Source: Nocardia sputorum (lineage in GTDB: Bacteria; Actinomycetota; Actinomycetes; Mycobacteriales; Mycobacteriaceae). Taken from it: 64,000 nucleotides of DNA. A model generated the notes under the pieces. The model made no database searches. It had not been told where the DNA came from and saw nothing but the letters and a program-made list of their open reading frames with translations. This document shows positions 53,762 to 62,044 of the stretch, one piece after another. The DNA lies in contig NZ_AP026978.1 in the NCBI RefSeq assembly GCF_027924405.1, positions 3,844,001-3,908,000 on the forward strand, in the 5' to 3' direction. Numbering within the stretch: position 1 is the stretch's first letter; the number at the start of each line of letters is the position of its first letter. Position numbers and translations under genes: made by a program.

Positions 53762-55159
53762 TCAGCGCCCGGCCCCGCCACGGCGCTGCGCGGCCAGCGT
53801 CTCGGCCAACGCCGACCGATCGAGCTTCCCCCGCGGTGTGCGCGGCAGGCTGCCCACGATCGCTACCTGCACCGGCATACTCGGGCTCGGCAGACTCGCG
53901 CGCAGCCGCCGCCAGATCTCCTCGAGAGCAGGGGCGCCCGCGTCTACCACGATCGCCGCCGCGGGCGCCTCCCCCATCCGCGCGTCGGGCACGCCGATGC
54001 AGGCGGCCTCGGCGACACCCGGAATCGCCGTGAGCGCCGCTTCGACCGCGGCGGGTTCCACGTTGAGACCCGCCCGAATCAACATCTCGCTCTCCCGGCC
54101 GACCAACCGGAGACGCCTGCCGGTCACCTCGCCGCGATCGCCGACGGTCATCCAGCCGTCGACCGGACCGCCGACCACACCGTCGGCGGTGAGGTAGCCG
54201 TCGAACAGCATGTCACTGCGCACGTATACCAGTCCGCCGCGAATATCGGCATCGACACCGTCGAAGAGTTCGCCCGCCGACTTCTCGTCGGTGCTGCCGA
54301 GCCCTCGGTCGAAGGACACGAAGCTCAACTCGGACGCACCGTAGAAGTGCACGAGCGAGGCGTTGGGCAGCGCCTCCTGCAACGCTCGCCGTCCCGGGCG
54401 CGGCCACCGGGCCGCCGAGGACAGCACTTCCCGGACGCTGCCGACCGGACCGATCCCCGCACGCACCACGTCCCACGCGATCGTCGGCACCGAATACAGC
54501 TGCGTCGCGCCATCGTTCAGCGCATCGGCCACCGGCCGCAGGTCGACCGTCGCGCCCCGGGTCAGGGCGTGCAACGCGCCGTACAGGAAATGCGTGTGGT
54601 CCAGCACGCCGGGTACCGACACCCGATCGCCGGCGCCGATGTCGAAGGTGTGGTCGGAGCGATCCAGCGTGGCGGCCCACGACCGGTGGTCGCGCACGAA
54701 GAGCTTCGGCTCGCCGGTGGTGCCGGAGGTGATCCCGACCAGCAGCTCGGCGCCCGGGTCCACCGGACGCACCGAGCCCGCGGATTCGAGGGCGGCGGCG
54801 GTCCGCACGGTCGCGTCGAATCCCAGGCGCCGCAACCGCCGATGCTGGTGCGGCGCGGCCACGACGGCTGCCGGCTCGGCCAGCGCGAGCACCCGGCTCA
54901 GCTGGGCGGGCAGCAGATGGCGATGCAGCAGGACGACGCTCACCCCGGCGTGCATCGCCGCCGTCACCACGACCAGCGATTCGACATCGGAGGTGGGGAG
55001 CACGGCCACCCGCCGCATGCCGTCGAGCCCGGCGGCGACACGAACGACCTTCGACCAGAACCGCTCGTAGCCGACCCGTTCGCGTCCCGAGATCACCGCG
55101 GTCACCGCCGGATTCGCCGCGGCCTGCCGGGCGATCCGCGCGGCGAGCAGTTCAGGCAT
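53762..55159 (-). CDS. Adenylate-forming acyl-CoA ligase in biotin-transporter operon
   Basis: A 465-residue ANL-superfamily ligase, last gene of the operon. LVGITSGTTGEPKLFVRDHR is the P-loop, HFYGASELSFVS the adenine-binding motif, VGDRGEVTGRRLRLVGRESE the hinge region, and SLPRTPRGKLDRSAL the catalytic Lys motif. It is about 50 residues shorter than typical acyl-CoA ligases, mainly in the N-terminal part. The start overlaps the EcfT stop by 8 bases. It should activate a carboxylic acid as AMP ester and CoA thioester. Its context suggests biotin, a biotin precursor or a related acid as substrate; this is not proved. Confidence 0.85.
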   Translation of the reverse strand: MPELLAARIARQAAANPAVTAVISGRERVGYERFWSKVVRVAAGLDGMRRVAVLPTSDVESLVVVTAAMHAGVSVVLLHRHLLPAQLSRVLALAEPAAVVAAPHQHRRLRRLGFDATVRTAAALESAGSVRPVDPGAELLVGITSGTTGEPKLFVRDHRSWAATLDRSDHTFDIGAGDRVSVPGVLDHTHFLYGALHALTRGATVDLRPVADALNDGATQLYSVPTIAWDVVRAGIGPVGSVREVLSSAARWPRPGRRALQEALPNASLVHFYGASELSFVSFDRGLGSTDEKSAGELFDGVDADIRGGLVYVRSDMLFDGYLTADGVVGGPVDGWMTVGDRGEVTGRRLRLVGRESEMLIRAGLNVEPAAVEAALTAIPGVAEAACIGVPDARMGEAPAAAIVVDAGAPALEEIWRRLRASLPSPSMPVQVAIVGSLPRTPRGKLDRSALAETLAAQRRGGAGR

Positions 55160-55754
55160 CGTCCACTCCCCGCGCGGCGAGGGCGTCGCCCATCGCGTCG
55201 GCGGTCCGCAGCGCCCGTACCAGCACCGGCGTGACCAGCGCCGTCATCGACCATTGCAGGCCGCGAGCGCGCCGCGCCTCGGCGACGTCGTGCACGATCC
55301 CGGCCAGCAACGGGACACACCGGATGGCCAGTGCCAGCAGCAGTCCGATCCGCTCGGGATCGACACCCACGCGGCGCAGGGGCCGCAGCCACCGGGTGAC
55401 CGCGTCCAGCATGTCGCTCACCCGCGTGGTGAGCGTGAACAGCGCCGCGAGCGCCACCGAGATCACCAGCACGCCGCACACCACCGCGGCCCGCGCAGGC
55501 GAGGTGACCAGCACCTGGAACACGGCTATGAGCAACAGCATCCACACCAACGGGCGCAGTTGCGCCAGCGCGACTCGCCACGGGATCCCGGCCACCGCGA
55601 ACAGGCCCGCCACCACCCCAGCGGCGACGGCCACCTGCGGCGGAGTCCGCAGGAACACCGTGGCGGCCACGATCGACACCAGTAGCAGCACCAGCTTCAC
55701 CCCGGCGGGCAGCCGGTGCAGCGGGGAATCGCCGGGACGGTAGAGGCCGATCAT
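55152..55754 (-). CDS. bioN: ECF transporter T component (EcfT/BioN)
   Basis: A 200-residue membrane protein with about five helices (for example LVLLLVSIVAATVFL and LVWMLLLIAVFQVLV). The two Ala-Arg-Gly coupling motifs of EcfT are visible in AEARRARGLQWS and DALAARGVDDA near the C-terminus; they contact the ATPases. It overlaps the ATPase gene by four bases (ATGA) and the next ligase gene by eight. With the BioY-type S component in the same operon it is best read as BioN. Confidence 0.9.
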   Translation of the reverse strand: MIGLYRPGDSPLHRLPAGVKLVLLLVSIVAATVFLRTPPQVAVAAGVVAGLFAVAGIPWRVALAQLRPLVWMLLLIAVFQVLVTSPARAAVVCGVLVISVALAALFTLTTRVSDMLDAVTRWLRPLRRVGVDPERIGLLLALAIRCVPLLAGIVHDVAEARRARGLQWSMTALVTPVLVRALRTADAMGDALAARGVDDA

Positions 55755-56431
55755 TCGACCGCCGCCCGGTAGGCCGCGACGGCGTCGCCGGGCGTCCCGT
55801 CGAACGCCACCGCGCCGTCATCGATCACGATGACGCGTTCGAAACTCTCCAGCAGCGACAGCTGATGGGTCACCACGATCACCTGCTGGTCCACGGCGTC
55901 CAGGGCGCCCGCGACGATCCTGGCGTTGCGCAGGTCCAGCAGCGTGGTCGGCTCGTCGGCGACGATCACCTCCGGCCGCCGGATCAGGACCGCGCCGAGG
56001 GCGAGCAACTGTTTCTGGCCGCCGGACAGCAGATGCGAAGGATGTTCGGCGTGGCCCGCGAGCCCGAATCGCTCCAGGATCTCCCCGACGCGCGCCGCGA
56101 TCTCCGGCCTGCTCAACCCGCTGCGCCGCAGTGAGAACGCGAGATCCTCGGCGACCGTGGGCATCACGATCTGCGTATCGGGATCGGTGAAGACGAACCC
56201 CACCTTCCGCCGCACCAGCGCGCCCTTGCGGGAGGCGTCCACGCCGTCGACCGTGACCGTCCCGGAACTCGGCGCCAGCAGGCCGTTGATCATGCGCGCC
56301 ATCGTCGATTTGCCGGAACCGTTGGACCCGATGACGCCGACGCGGCGTTCGGTGATCCGCAGGCTGATGTCGCGCAACACGTTTCGCTCACCGAAACGGT
56401 GGCTCACCGAGTCGAAGACGATCTCACTCAC
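55751..56431 (-). CDS. bioM: ECF transporter ATPase (BioM)
   Basis: A 226-residue ABC ATPase. GVIGSNGSGKSTMARM is Walker A, LLSGGQKQLLALGAV the signature, EVIVADEPTTLLDLRN Walker B, and VVTHQLSLLESF the switch His. Only one ATPase is encoded, as in BioMNY systems, so it probably forms a homodimer. It drives vitamin uptake with EcfT and BioY. Start at ATG 56431; it overlaps the EcfT start by four bases. A 76-base gap separates it from the thiolase gene upstream. Confidence 0.92.
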   Translation of the reverse strand: MSEIVFDSVSHRFGERNVLRDISLRITERRVGVIGSNGSGKSTMARMINGLLAPSSGTVTVDGVDASRKGALVRRKVGFVFTDPDTQIVMPTVAEDLAFSLRRSGLSRPEIAARVGEILERFGLAGHAEHPSHLLSGGQKQLLALGAVLIRRPEVIVADEPTTLLDLRNARIVAGALDAVDQQVIVVTHQLSLLESFERVIVIDDGAVAFDGTPGDAVAAYRAAVE

Positions 56432-56507
56432 GACGGCACCTCGCTGAGGATCGGTCCGGCCGTGCGCGACGGCGCGCTGTGTTCACCGCTCACCCGCCGA
56501 CGCTCGC

Positions 56508-57635
56508 TCACGACACGCGCTCCACCAGTACGGCGATCCCCTGGCCGCCGCCGATCGCGCAGGCCGCCAGCCCGAGTTCCGGGCCGTCCGCGCGGAGCAT
56601 CTGGCTTGCCAGCCGCACCAGCAGGATGGCTCCCGACGCACCCCAAGGGTGCCCCATCGCGATGGCACCGCCCTGCGGGCAGATCATGGACTCGTCCAGG
56701 CCCAGTTCGTCCGCCACCGCCAGCACCACCGACGCGAACGCCTCGGTGATCTCGACGACGCCCAGGTCGGCTAGGCCGACGCCGGTGCGGCGCAGCAGTT
56801 TACGGATCGCGGGAACGGGACCGAGGCCGGGATACGCCGGGTCGGATCCGGCGACCGCGCAGCCGAGGATCCGCAACGCGGGCAGACCGGCGGCCATCGC
56901 CTCGGTGGTGACCGCCATGACCGCGGCTCCGTCGGAGATGCCGCAGGAATTTCCCGCGGTGGCGGTGCCGTCGACGCCGAAGCTGGGGCGCAGGCGCGCG
57001 AGCCGGGCCGCGGTCATCCCCGCCCGGATGCGTTCGTCCCGGTGCACGTCGCCGATCGGCACGATCTCCGCGGCGAAGTCGGCGGCCGCGGCGCGGGTGT
57101 GCGAGCGGGCCGCGTAGGCGTCCTGCCGCTCCCGGCTGATGCCCCGCGCTCGCGCGAGATCGTCGGCGGCCGCGCCCATATCCGGATCAGGAAAGCCGGG
57201 TGGCGCGAAGGGAGCGCGGGTGTAGCGCACCGGGTCGGCGTCGCCCACGGGCGGCCAGAATCGCCACGGGGCGGTGCTCGCCGATTCGACCCCTCCGGCG
57301 AGGACGAGGTCGTCCGCGCCGCTGCGCACGCGCAACGCCGCCTGCATCACCGCGTCGAGGCCCGAACCGCACTGCCGATCCACGGTGACGCCGGGAACGT
57401 GCACACCCAGTCCCGCCGCCAACGTGGCGACCCGGGCGGGATCGCCGCCGGGTCCGAGGCAGTTGCCGAGCACCACGTCGTCCACCTCGGCGTCGACGCC
57501 GGCGCCGCGCAGCGACGTCAGCACCGCGCGCAGCACGGGAGCGGCCAAGTCGGTGGTGGTCAGGTTCGCGAATCCGTGTCCCGCGTTGCCGATCGGCGTG
57601 CGGTACGGCGCTACCAGAACGGGGACCGGGTTCAT
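56508..57635 (-). CDS. Thiolase in biotin-transporter operon
   Basis: A 375-residue thiolase-fold enzyme. The nucleophile Cys is in VDRQCGSGLDAV, the His in GGAIAMGHPWGASGA and the second Cys in ACAIGGGQGIA. The usual NEAFA motif reads TEAFAS, so the Asn that forms part of the oxyanion hole is replaced by Thr. The length is slightly short for degradative thiolases (about 390-400). It overlaps the short ligase gene by four bases (ATGA). It should cleave or form a 3-ketoacyl-CoA; with the ligases it suggests side-chain beta-oxidation or chain extension of the imported acid. Confidence 0.9.
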   Translation of the reverse strand: MNPVPVLVAPYRTPIGNAGHGFANLTTTDLAAPVLRAVLTSLRGAGVDAEVDDVVLGNCLGPGGDPARVATLAAGLGVHVPGVTVDRQCGSGLDAVMQAALRVRSGADDLVLAGGVESASTAPWRFWPPVGDADPVRYTRAPFAPPGFPDPDMGAAADDLARARGISRERQDAYAARSHTRAAAADFAAEIVPIGDVHRDERIRAGMTAARLARLRPSFGVDGTATAGNSCGISDGAAVMAVTTEAMAAGLPALRILGCAVAGSDPAYPGLGPVPAIRKLLRRTGVGLADLGVVEITEAFASVVLAVADELGLDESMICPQGGAIAMGHPWGASGAILLVRLASQMLRADGPELGLAACAIGGGQGIAVLVERVS

Positions 57636-58753
57636 GTCAGCAAGTCTTTCAGCCGCCCCCTGGCCACCTTCCCGGCCGCGGTCCGGGGCAGGGCGGGCAG
57701 TGGCACCCAGCGGCGCGGCATCGCCTCCTTGGCCAGCACGCGACGTGCTCGCGACCGGATCTCGTCGAGACCGGCACCGTGGTCCAATTGCACGGCGGCC
57801 GTGACGGTTTCGCCGAACACCGCATGCGGCGAGCCGATCACGGCCACCGCGACGACGCCGTCGAGCGATTCCAGCACGCGTTCCACTTCCTCGGCGACCA
57901 CCACGGTGCCGCCGACGTTGATCGCGCAGTCACCCCTACCGAGCACGGTCAACTCGCGGCCCGGACCGAGCTCCGCGAGATCGCCGACGCCGAACCAGTC
58001 GGGCGCGCCCAGCACACGGTAGGGCGACCGGACGAAGAGCAGTCCGTCGCGCACTTCGGCCTCGACTCCGTCGAGCAGCCGCATCGGCTCGGGTACGCGC
58101 CGCGCCGCCACGAGCGAGACCTCCGCGGAGCCGTAGTACTCGACGACGTCGACGCCGGCGGCCGCCGCCAGCGCACCGTCGTCGAGCGCGATGCCCGCGA
58201 CGATCGCGGTGCGCAGGCGCGGACAGGTCCGCACCACCTCGCGCAGTACCGCGGGCACCGCGTGCACGACGGTCGCGCGCGCCGGGTCGTCGGTGACGCA
58301 CGCGCCGCGCCACAGCGCGTGCAGCGCGCCGAACAGGTGCATGGTCGCGTGCAGCGGCCCGGTGATCAGCACGCGGTCGGCCGGTGCGACGCCGGTGATC
58401 GCGGTGAACGCGGGAAAGCTGTCGTACCAGGAGGCGGCCGTCCGCGCGAGCGGCCGGGGACGACCGGTGGAGCCCGAGGTCGCCACCAGCAGAAACGCCC
58501 CGGGCGGGATGCCGGTCCGGTGCGGACGAGCGGCGGGGTCCTCGACGAGGACCGGGATGCCGCGCCGGGCCGCGGCGCAGACGCGGATCAGCGCGTCCGC
58601 GACCGGGAGGTCCGACGCGTCGTACACCGCCGCGTCCGGATCGCGGTCGATGCACTGCTCGATCGCGCGGTCGAGGTCACGGTAGGTGTAGCTCCTGCCG
58701 CCGACGTCGACGGCAGGCGCGTCGTCCGCGCCGCCGAGTTCGGGACTAGGCAC
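57632..58753 (-). CDS. Short adenylate-forming ligase in biotin-transporter operon
   Basis: A 373-residue ANL-superfamily protein, much shorter than the usual 500 or more. The P-loop LLVATSGSTGRPRPLARTAA, adenine motif VEYYGSAEVSLVA, hinge region VGDLAELGPGRELTVLGRGD and terminal ALPRTAAGKVARGRLK with the catalytic Lys are all present. The missing part is the N-terminal about 100 residues before the P-loop. It overlaps BioY by eight bases and the thiolase by four. It is related to the second ligase in the same operon (53762), sharing the YGxxExSxV pattern, perhaps by duplication. The substrate is probably a carboxylic acid tied to biotin uptake. Confidence 0.85.
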   Translation of the reverse strand: MPSPELGGADDAPAVDVGGRSYTYRDLDRAIEQCIDRDPDAAVYDASDLPVADALIRVCAAARRGIPVLVEDPAARPHRTGIPPGAFLLVATSGSTGRPRPLARTAASWYDSFPAFTAITGVAPADRVLITGPLHATMHLFGALHALWRGACVTDDPARATVVHAVPAVLREVVRTCPRLRTAIVAGIALDDGALAAAAGVDVVEYYGSAEVSLVAARRVPEPMRLLDGVEAEVRDGLLFVRSPYRVLGAPDWFGVGDLAELGPGRELTVLGRGDCAINVGGTVVVAEEVERVLESLDGVVAVAVIGSPHAVFGETVTAAVQLDHGAGLDEIRSRARRVLAKEAMPRRWVPLPALPRTAAGKVARGRLKDLLT

Positions 58754-59330
58754 GGATCAGACCGGGGTATGCGCGGTGCACTCCCTTGGCCACCACGCTC
58801 GCGACGACGACTTTGAGCAGGTCGCCGGGAATGAACGCCCAGTTGGTGGCGACGGCGGCCCCGACTCCGAGATCGGTGCGCAGCAGCAGGCCCACGGTGC
58901 CGAAGAGGTAGATGATCACCAGACCGCCGACGGCGTTGATCAGCAAGCCGAGCGCGATCGGGTATTTCGGCAGGACGCGAGCGGTGCACAGGCCGATGAA
59001 CAGCGCCGCGGGAACCCAGCCGATCAGGTATCCGGCGCTGGGACCCGCCAGCGCCGTCAGGCCGGTGCGGCCGCCGGACAGCAGCGGCAGGCCGATCATC
59101 GTCAGCGCCAGGAAGACCAGGACCGCCGCCGTGCCCTTGCGCGCTCCCAGCACCGCACCGGCCAGGATGACACCGAGGGTCTGCACGGTGATCGGCACCC
59201 CGCTGAATCCGACGGTGATGGCGCCGGGCAGACCCAGCGCCGCGATCAGCGCCGCGAAGACGGCGATCTGCGCCATGTCCCGCGCCGAAACAGCGACCCT
59301 CGGCTTCCGAGAGTTCTCGACACCTTCCAC
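58746..59330 (-). CDS. bioY: Biotin transporter S component BioY
   Basis: A 194-residue membrane protein of the BioY family with about six helices. SARDMAQIAVFAALIAALGL opens the conserved part, GVPITVQTLGVILAGAVLGA follows, and GPSAGYLIGWVPAALFIG is the family motif near the substrate site. It binds biotin with high affinity and works with the ATPase and EcfT in the same operon. I start at GTG 59330, which has GGAGGG five bases upstream; the ATG at 59345 has no ribosome site and lies five bases from the operator. It is the first gene of the six-gene operon. Confidence 0.9.
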   Translation of the reverse strand: MEGVENSRKPRVAVSARDMAQIAVFAALIAALGLPGAITVGFSGVPITVQTLGVILAGAVLGARKGTAAVLVFLALTMIGLPLLSGGRTGLTALAGPSAGYLIGWVPAALFIGLCTARVLPKYPIALGLLINAVGGLVIIYLFGTVGLLLRTDLGVGAAVATNWAFIPGDLLKVVVASVVAKGVHRAYPGLIRA

Positions 59331-59349
59331 GACAACCCTCCGCATAGAA

Positions 59350-59366
59350 CTTGAACGACGTTCAAG
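59350..59366. promoter_or_regulatory. BioQ-like operator upstream of bioY
   Basis: CTTGAAC-GAC-GTTCAAG is a perfect inverted repeat with 7-base arms. The inner TGAAC-N3-GTTCA closely matches the TGAAC-N3-GTTAC site known for the TetR regulator BioQ of mycobacteria and corynebacteria. It lies 20 bases before the chosen bioY start. BioQ itself is not in the window. Confidence 0.75.
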
Positions 59367-59444
59367 GTAGCAGGCCGAATGCGGTACCGCGCGAGACGGC
59401 CTGCCCGGTGCACCGGGCGGCAGCCTGCGGCGGTCCCCGGCGAC

Positions 59445-60143
59445 CTAGCGATGGGTCCAATCAGGTTGGGTGAAGTGCGCGACGCGGGCGGCGGAGGGGC
59501 TCGTGCCGAGCAGGACGACTTCGCGGAATTGCCACAGCAACGCGCCGGTCGGCGCGTGAATGGTCATCTTCGGGCCGAGCCGCATCTGCAACAGGCCGGC
59601 CGCATCGGCCGACGCGGCGTCGTCGCGCAACTCCGCCTGCCGCACCGCGTCCTCAGGCCGGACCCAGCGCGGGGTGTCCTCGGCGGCGAGCCGGGCGAGG
59701 TCGACGAAGTGGACGGAATGGACCTCGTCCGGGTTCGGCCGCAGCCGCGTGGCGTCGGTCAGCGCCAGGACCAGCGGCGTGATCGCGAAACCGGACGCGG
59801 CCGGGAAGTCGTCGAGCGCGCCGAGCAGATCTTCCGGCCGCGCGTGCAGGCCCAGTTCTTCGTGCAGTTCACGCAACGCGGCTCGCTCGGCGGTCTCGCC
59901 TTCGTCCAGGCGGCCGCCGGGCAGTCCCCACTGTCCGGCGTTGCGGCCCCGGTAGGCCCGCTTGATCACGATCACCGACAGCGGTCCATCCGGCTGCTCC
60001 ACCACGCACAGCACGACCGCGGCGCGGCGCGTACCGGGCGCGCCGGCCACTTCGACGCGCGGGAATCCGGCCAGGCGGGAGTGCGCGAGCACGCGGAACT
60101 CATCGATGCTCGTGGGCAGCGGCACGCGCTGGGTCGGCTCCAT
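59445..60143 (-). CDS. Nudix hydrolase
   Basis: A 232-residue Nudix protein. The Nudix box GRLDEGETAERAALRELHEE, LG follows GX5EX7REUXEEXGU exactly and binds the metal. The family hydrolyses nucleoside diphosphates linked to another group, including CoA, ADP-ribose and NADH; QWGLPGG just before the box is typical of CoA- or (d)NTP-type members, but the substrate is not decided. The ATG at 60143 begins MEPTQRVPLP; the longer frame (to 60362) is arginine-rich and non-coding in look. It is divergent from the DUF3556 gene. Confidence 0.92.
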   Translation of the reverse strand: MEPTQRVPLPTSIDEFRVLAHSRLAGFPRVEVAGAPGTRRAAVVLCVVEQPDGPLSVIVIKRAYRGRNAGQWGLPGGRLDEGETAERAALRELHEELGLHARPEDLLGALDDFPAASGFAITPLVLALTDATRLRPNPDEVHSVHFVDLARLAAEDTPRWVRPEDAVRQAELRDDAASADAAGLLQMRLGPKMTIHAPTGALLWQFREVVLLGTSPSAARVAHFTQPDWTHR

Positions 60144-60279
60144 GGCTTCGATCTTGCCCGACCGTCGCCGCCGACGTGCGCCGAGGGAAGTCGTTGACAG
60201 CGACTGTCGTACCTGCCACCGTATCGGGAACCTCGGGGCTCCGACCGTGGCCCCGGCGTTCTCGATCGGAGCGTGCTTG

Positions 60280-62016
60280 ATGGGGTTTCTCGAGCCCGAC
60301 CTGCCGGTGGTCGACATGGCCGAATGGAGCAAAGGCACACGCGGCGAACGCATCCGGCCCATGGCCCGGCACTGGGCCGAGGTGGGCTTCGGGACGCCCG
60401 TGGCGCTGCACCTGTTCTACGTCGGGAAGATCTGCCTCTATGTGCTCGGCGGCTGGCTCGTCGTGCTGACCACCGCGGGCATCGACGGATTCACCGACGT
60501 CGGAGCCTGGTGGTCGGAGCCGATCGTCTTCCAGAAGATCGTGCTGTACACGCTGCTGTTCGAAGTGGTGGGCCTGGGCTGCGGATTCGGCCCGCTCAAC
60601 AATCGGTACTTCCCGCCGTTCGGCTCGATCCTGTATTGGTTGCGCCCCAACACCATTCGGCTACCACCATGGCCCGGACGGGTACCGTTCACCACCGGTG
60701 AAAACCGCACGCCGGTGGACGTCGCCCTGTACGCGGCGCTGCTGGCGATGACGATGGTCACCTTGCTGTCCGACGGCACGGGTCCCATCCCCGAACTGGA
60801 CACCACCGTAGGATTGCTGCCGCACTGGCAGATCGCCACGATCCTCGGCCTGCTGGCGGTACTCGGCCTGCGCGACAAAGTCATCTTCCTTGCCGCCCGG
60901 GGCGAGGTCTACGCCACCCTCGCGGTTGCCTTCCTGCTCCCGGGAGCCGACTCGATCGTCGCCGCGAAGGTCGTCTTCGTCGTCATCTGGATGGGCGCGG
61001 CCACGTCGAAACTCAACAAGCACTTCCCGTTCGTGGTTTCCACGATGATGTCCAACAGTCCGGTGTTCCGGCCGAAACCACTCAAGCGCGCGTTCTTCGA
61101 ACACTTTCCCGACGATCTGCGGCCGGGGCGATTGTCCCGCGTCTTCGCCCACGGCGGCACCGCCATCGAGCTGTGCGTTCCGCCGGTGCTGTTCTTCTCC
61201 CACGGTGGGTGGCCGACCGCGACCGCGGCACTGGTGATGGTGTGCTTCCATCTCGCGATCCTGACCGCCATACCCATGGGCGTGCCGTTGGAGTGGAACG
61301 TCTTCATGATCTTCGGGATCGCCGCGTTGTTCGTCGCTCACGCCGACCTCGGTCTGGGCAGCGTGCGCAACCCGGTGCCGGTGGCGGTGCTGTTCGTCGT
61401 GGTGGCGAGCATCGTGATCGCCGGAAACTTGTTCCCGCGCAAGATCTCCTTCCTGCCCGGCATGCGCTACTACGCCGGAAACTGGGACACCACGATGTGG
61501 TGCCTCAAACCCTCTGCCGCGGAGAAGATCGGCAAACACATCGTCGCTATCGCGAGCATGCCGCAGGCGCAACTGGAACGGTTCTACGGCAAGGATCGCG
61601 CGCAGATCCCCCTGTATCTCGGATACGCCTTCCGGGCCATGAACACCCACGGCCGCGCGCTGTTCACGCTCGTCCACCGCGCCATGCCGCCCGGTCGCGA
61701 ACACGAGTACACCATCACCGACGGCGAACGCATCTGCAGCACCGCCATCGGCTGGAACTTCGGCGACGGCCATCTGCACAACGAACAACTCATCGCCGCC
61801 ATGCACCGGCGCTGCCACTTCGAACCCGGTGAGGTACGCGTGGTGCTCCTCGACGCCCAGCCGATCCACCAGCAGACCCAGCAATACCGCCTCGTCGACG
61901 CCGCCACCGGCGAGTTCGAACGCGGAGAAGTGCGCGTCGCCGACATGGTGACCCGCCAGCCCTGGGCCGACGACGTCCCGGTGCGGGTGCACTACACAGC
62001 AGGCGGATCCTACTGA
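60280..62016 (+). CDS. DUF3556 transmembrane protein
   Basis: A 578-residue membrane protein matching the mycolic-actinomycete family DUF3556 by its start GFLEPDLPVVDMAEWSKGTR and by NNRYFPPFGSILYWLRPNTI. It has about eight to ten hydrophobic helices (for example LYVLGGWLVVLTTAGI and VPVAVLFVVVASIVIAGN) and a soluble C-terminal region with PGMRYYAGNWDTTMWCLKPS and conserved His residues. Its function is unknown; association with lipid or envelope pathways in related genera is only circumstantial. GGAG lies 10 bases before the ATG. It converges on the nuclease-like gene with 28 bases between stops. Confidence 0.88.
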   Translation: MGFLEPDLPVVDMAEWSKGTRGERIRPMARHWAEVGFGTPVALHLFYVGKICLYVLGGWLVVLTTAGIDGFTDVGAWWSEPIVFQKIVLYTLLFEVVGLGCGFGPLNNRYFPPFGSILYWLRPNTIRLPPWPGRVPFTTGENRTPVDVALYAALLAMTMVTLLSDGTGPIPELDTTVGLLPHWQIATILGLLAVLGLRDKVIFLAARGEVYATLAVAFLLPGADSIVAAKVVFVVIWMGAATSKLNKHFPFVVSTMMSNSPVFRPKPLKRAFFEHFPDDLRPGRLSRVFAHGGTAIELCVPPVLFFSHGGWPTATAALVMVCFHLAILTAIPMGVPLEWNVFMIFGIAALFVAHADLGLGSVRNPVPVAVLFVVVASIVIAGNLFPRKISFLPGMRYYAGNWDTTMWCLKPSAAEKIGKHIVAIASMPQAQLERFYGKDRAQIPLYLGYAFRAMNTHGRALFTLVHRAMPPGREHEYTITDGERICSTAIGWNFGDGHLHNEQLIAAMHRRCHFEPGEVRVVLLDAQPIHQQTQQYRLVDAATGEFERGEVRVADMVTRQPWADDVPVRVHYTAGGSY

Positions 62017-62044
62017 CGGATCATCACCCCGGCGCCGAGGCAAC

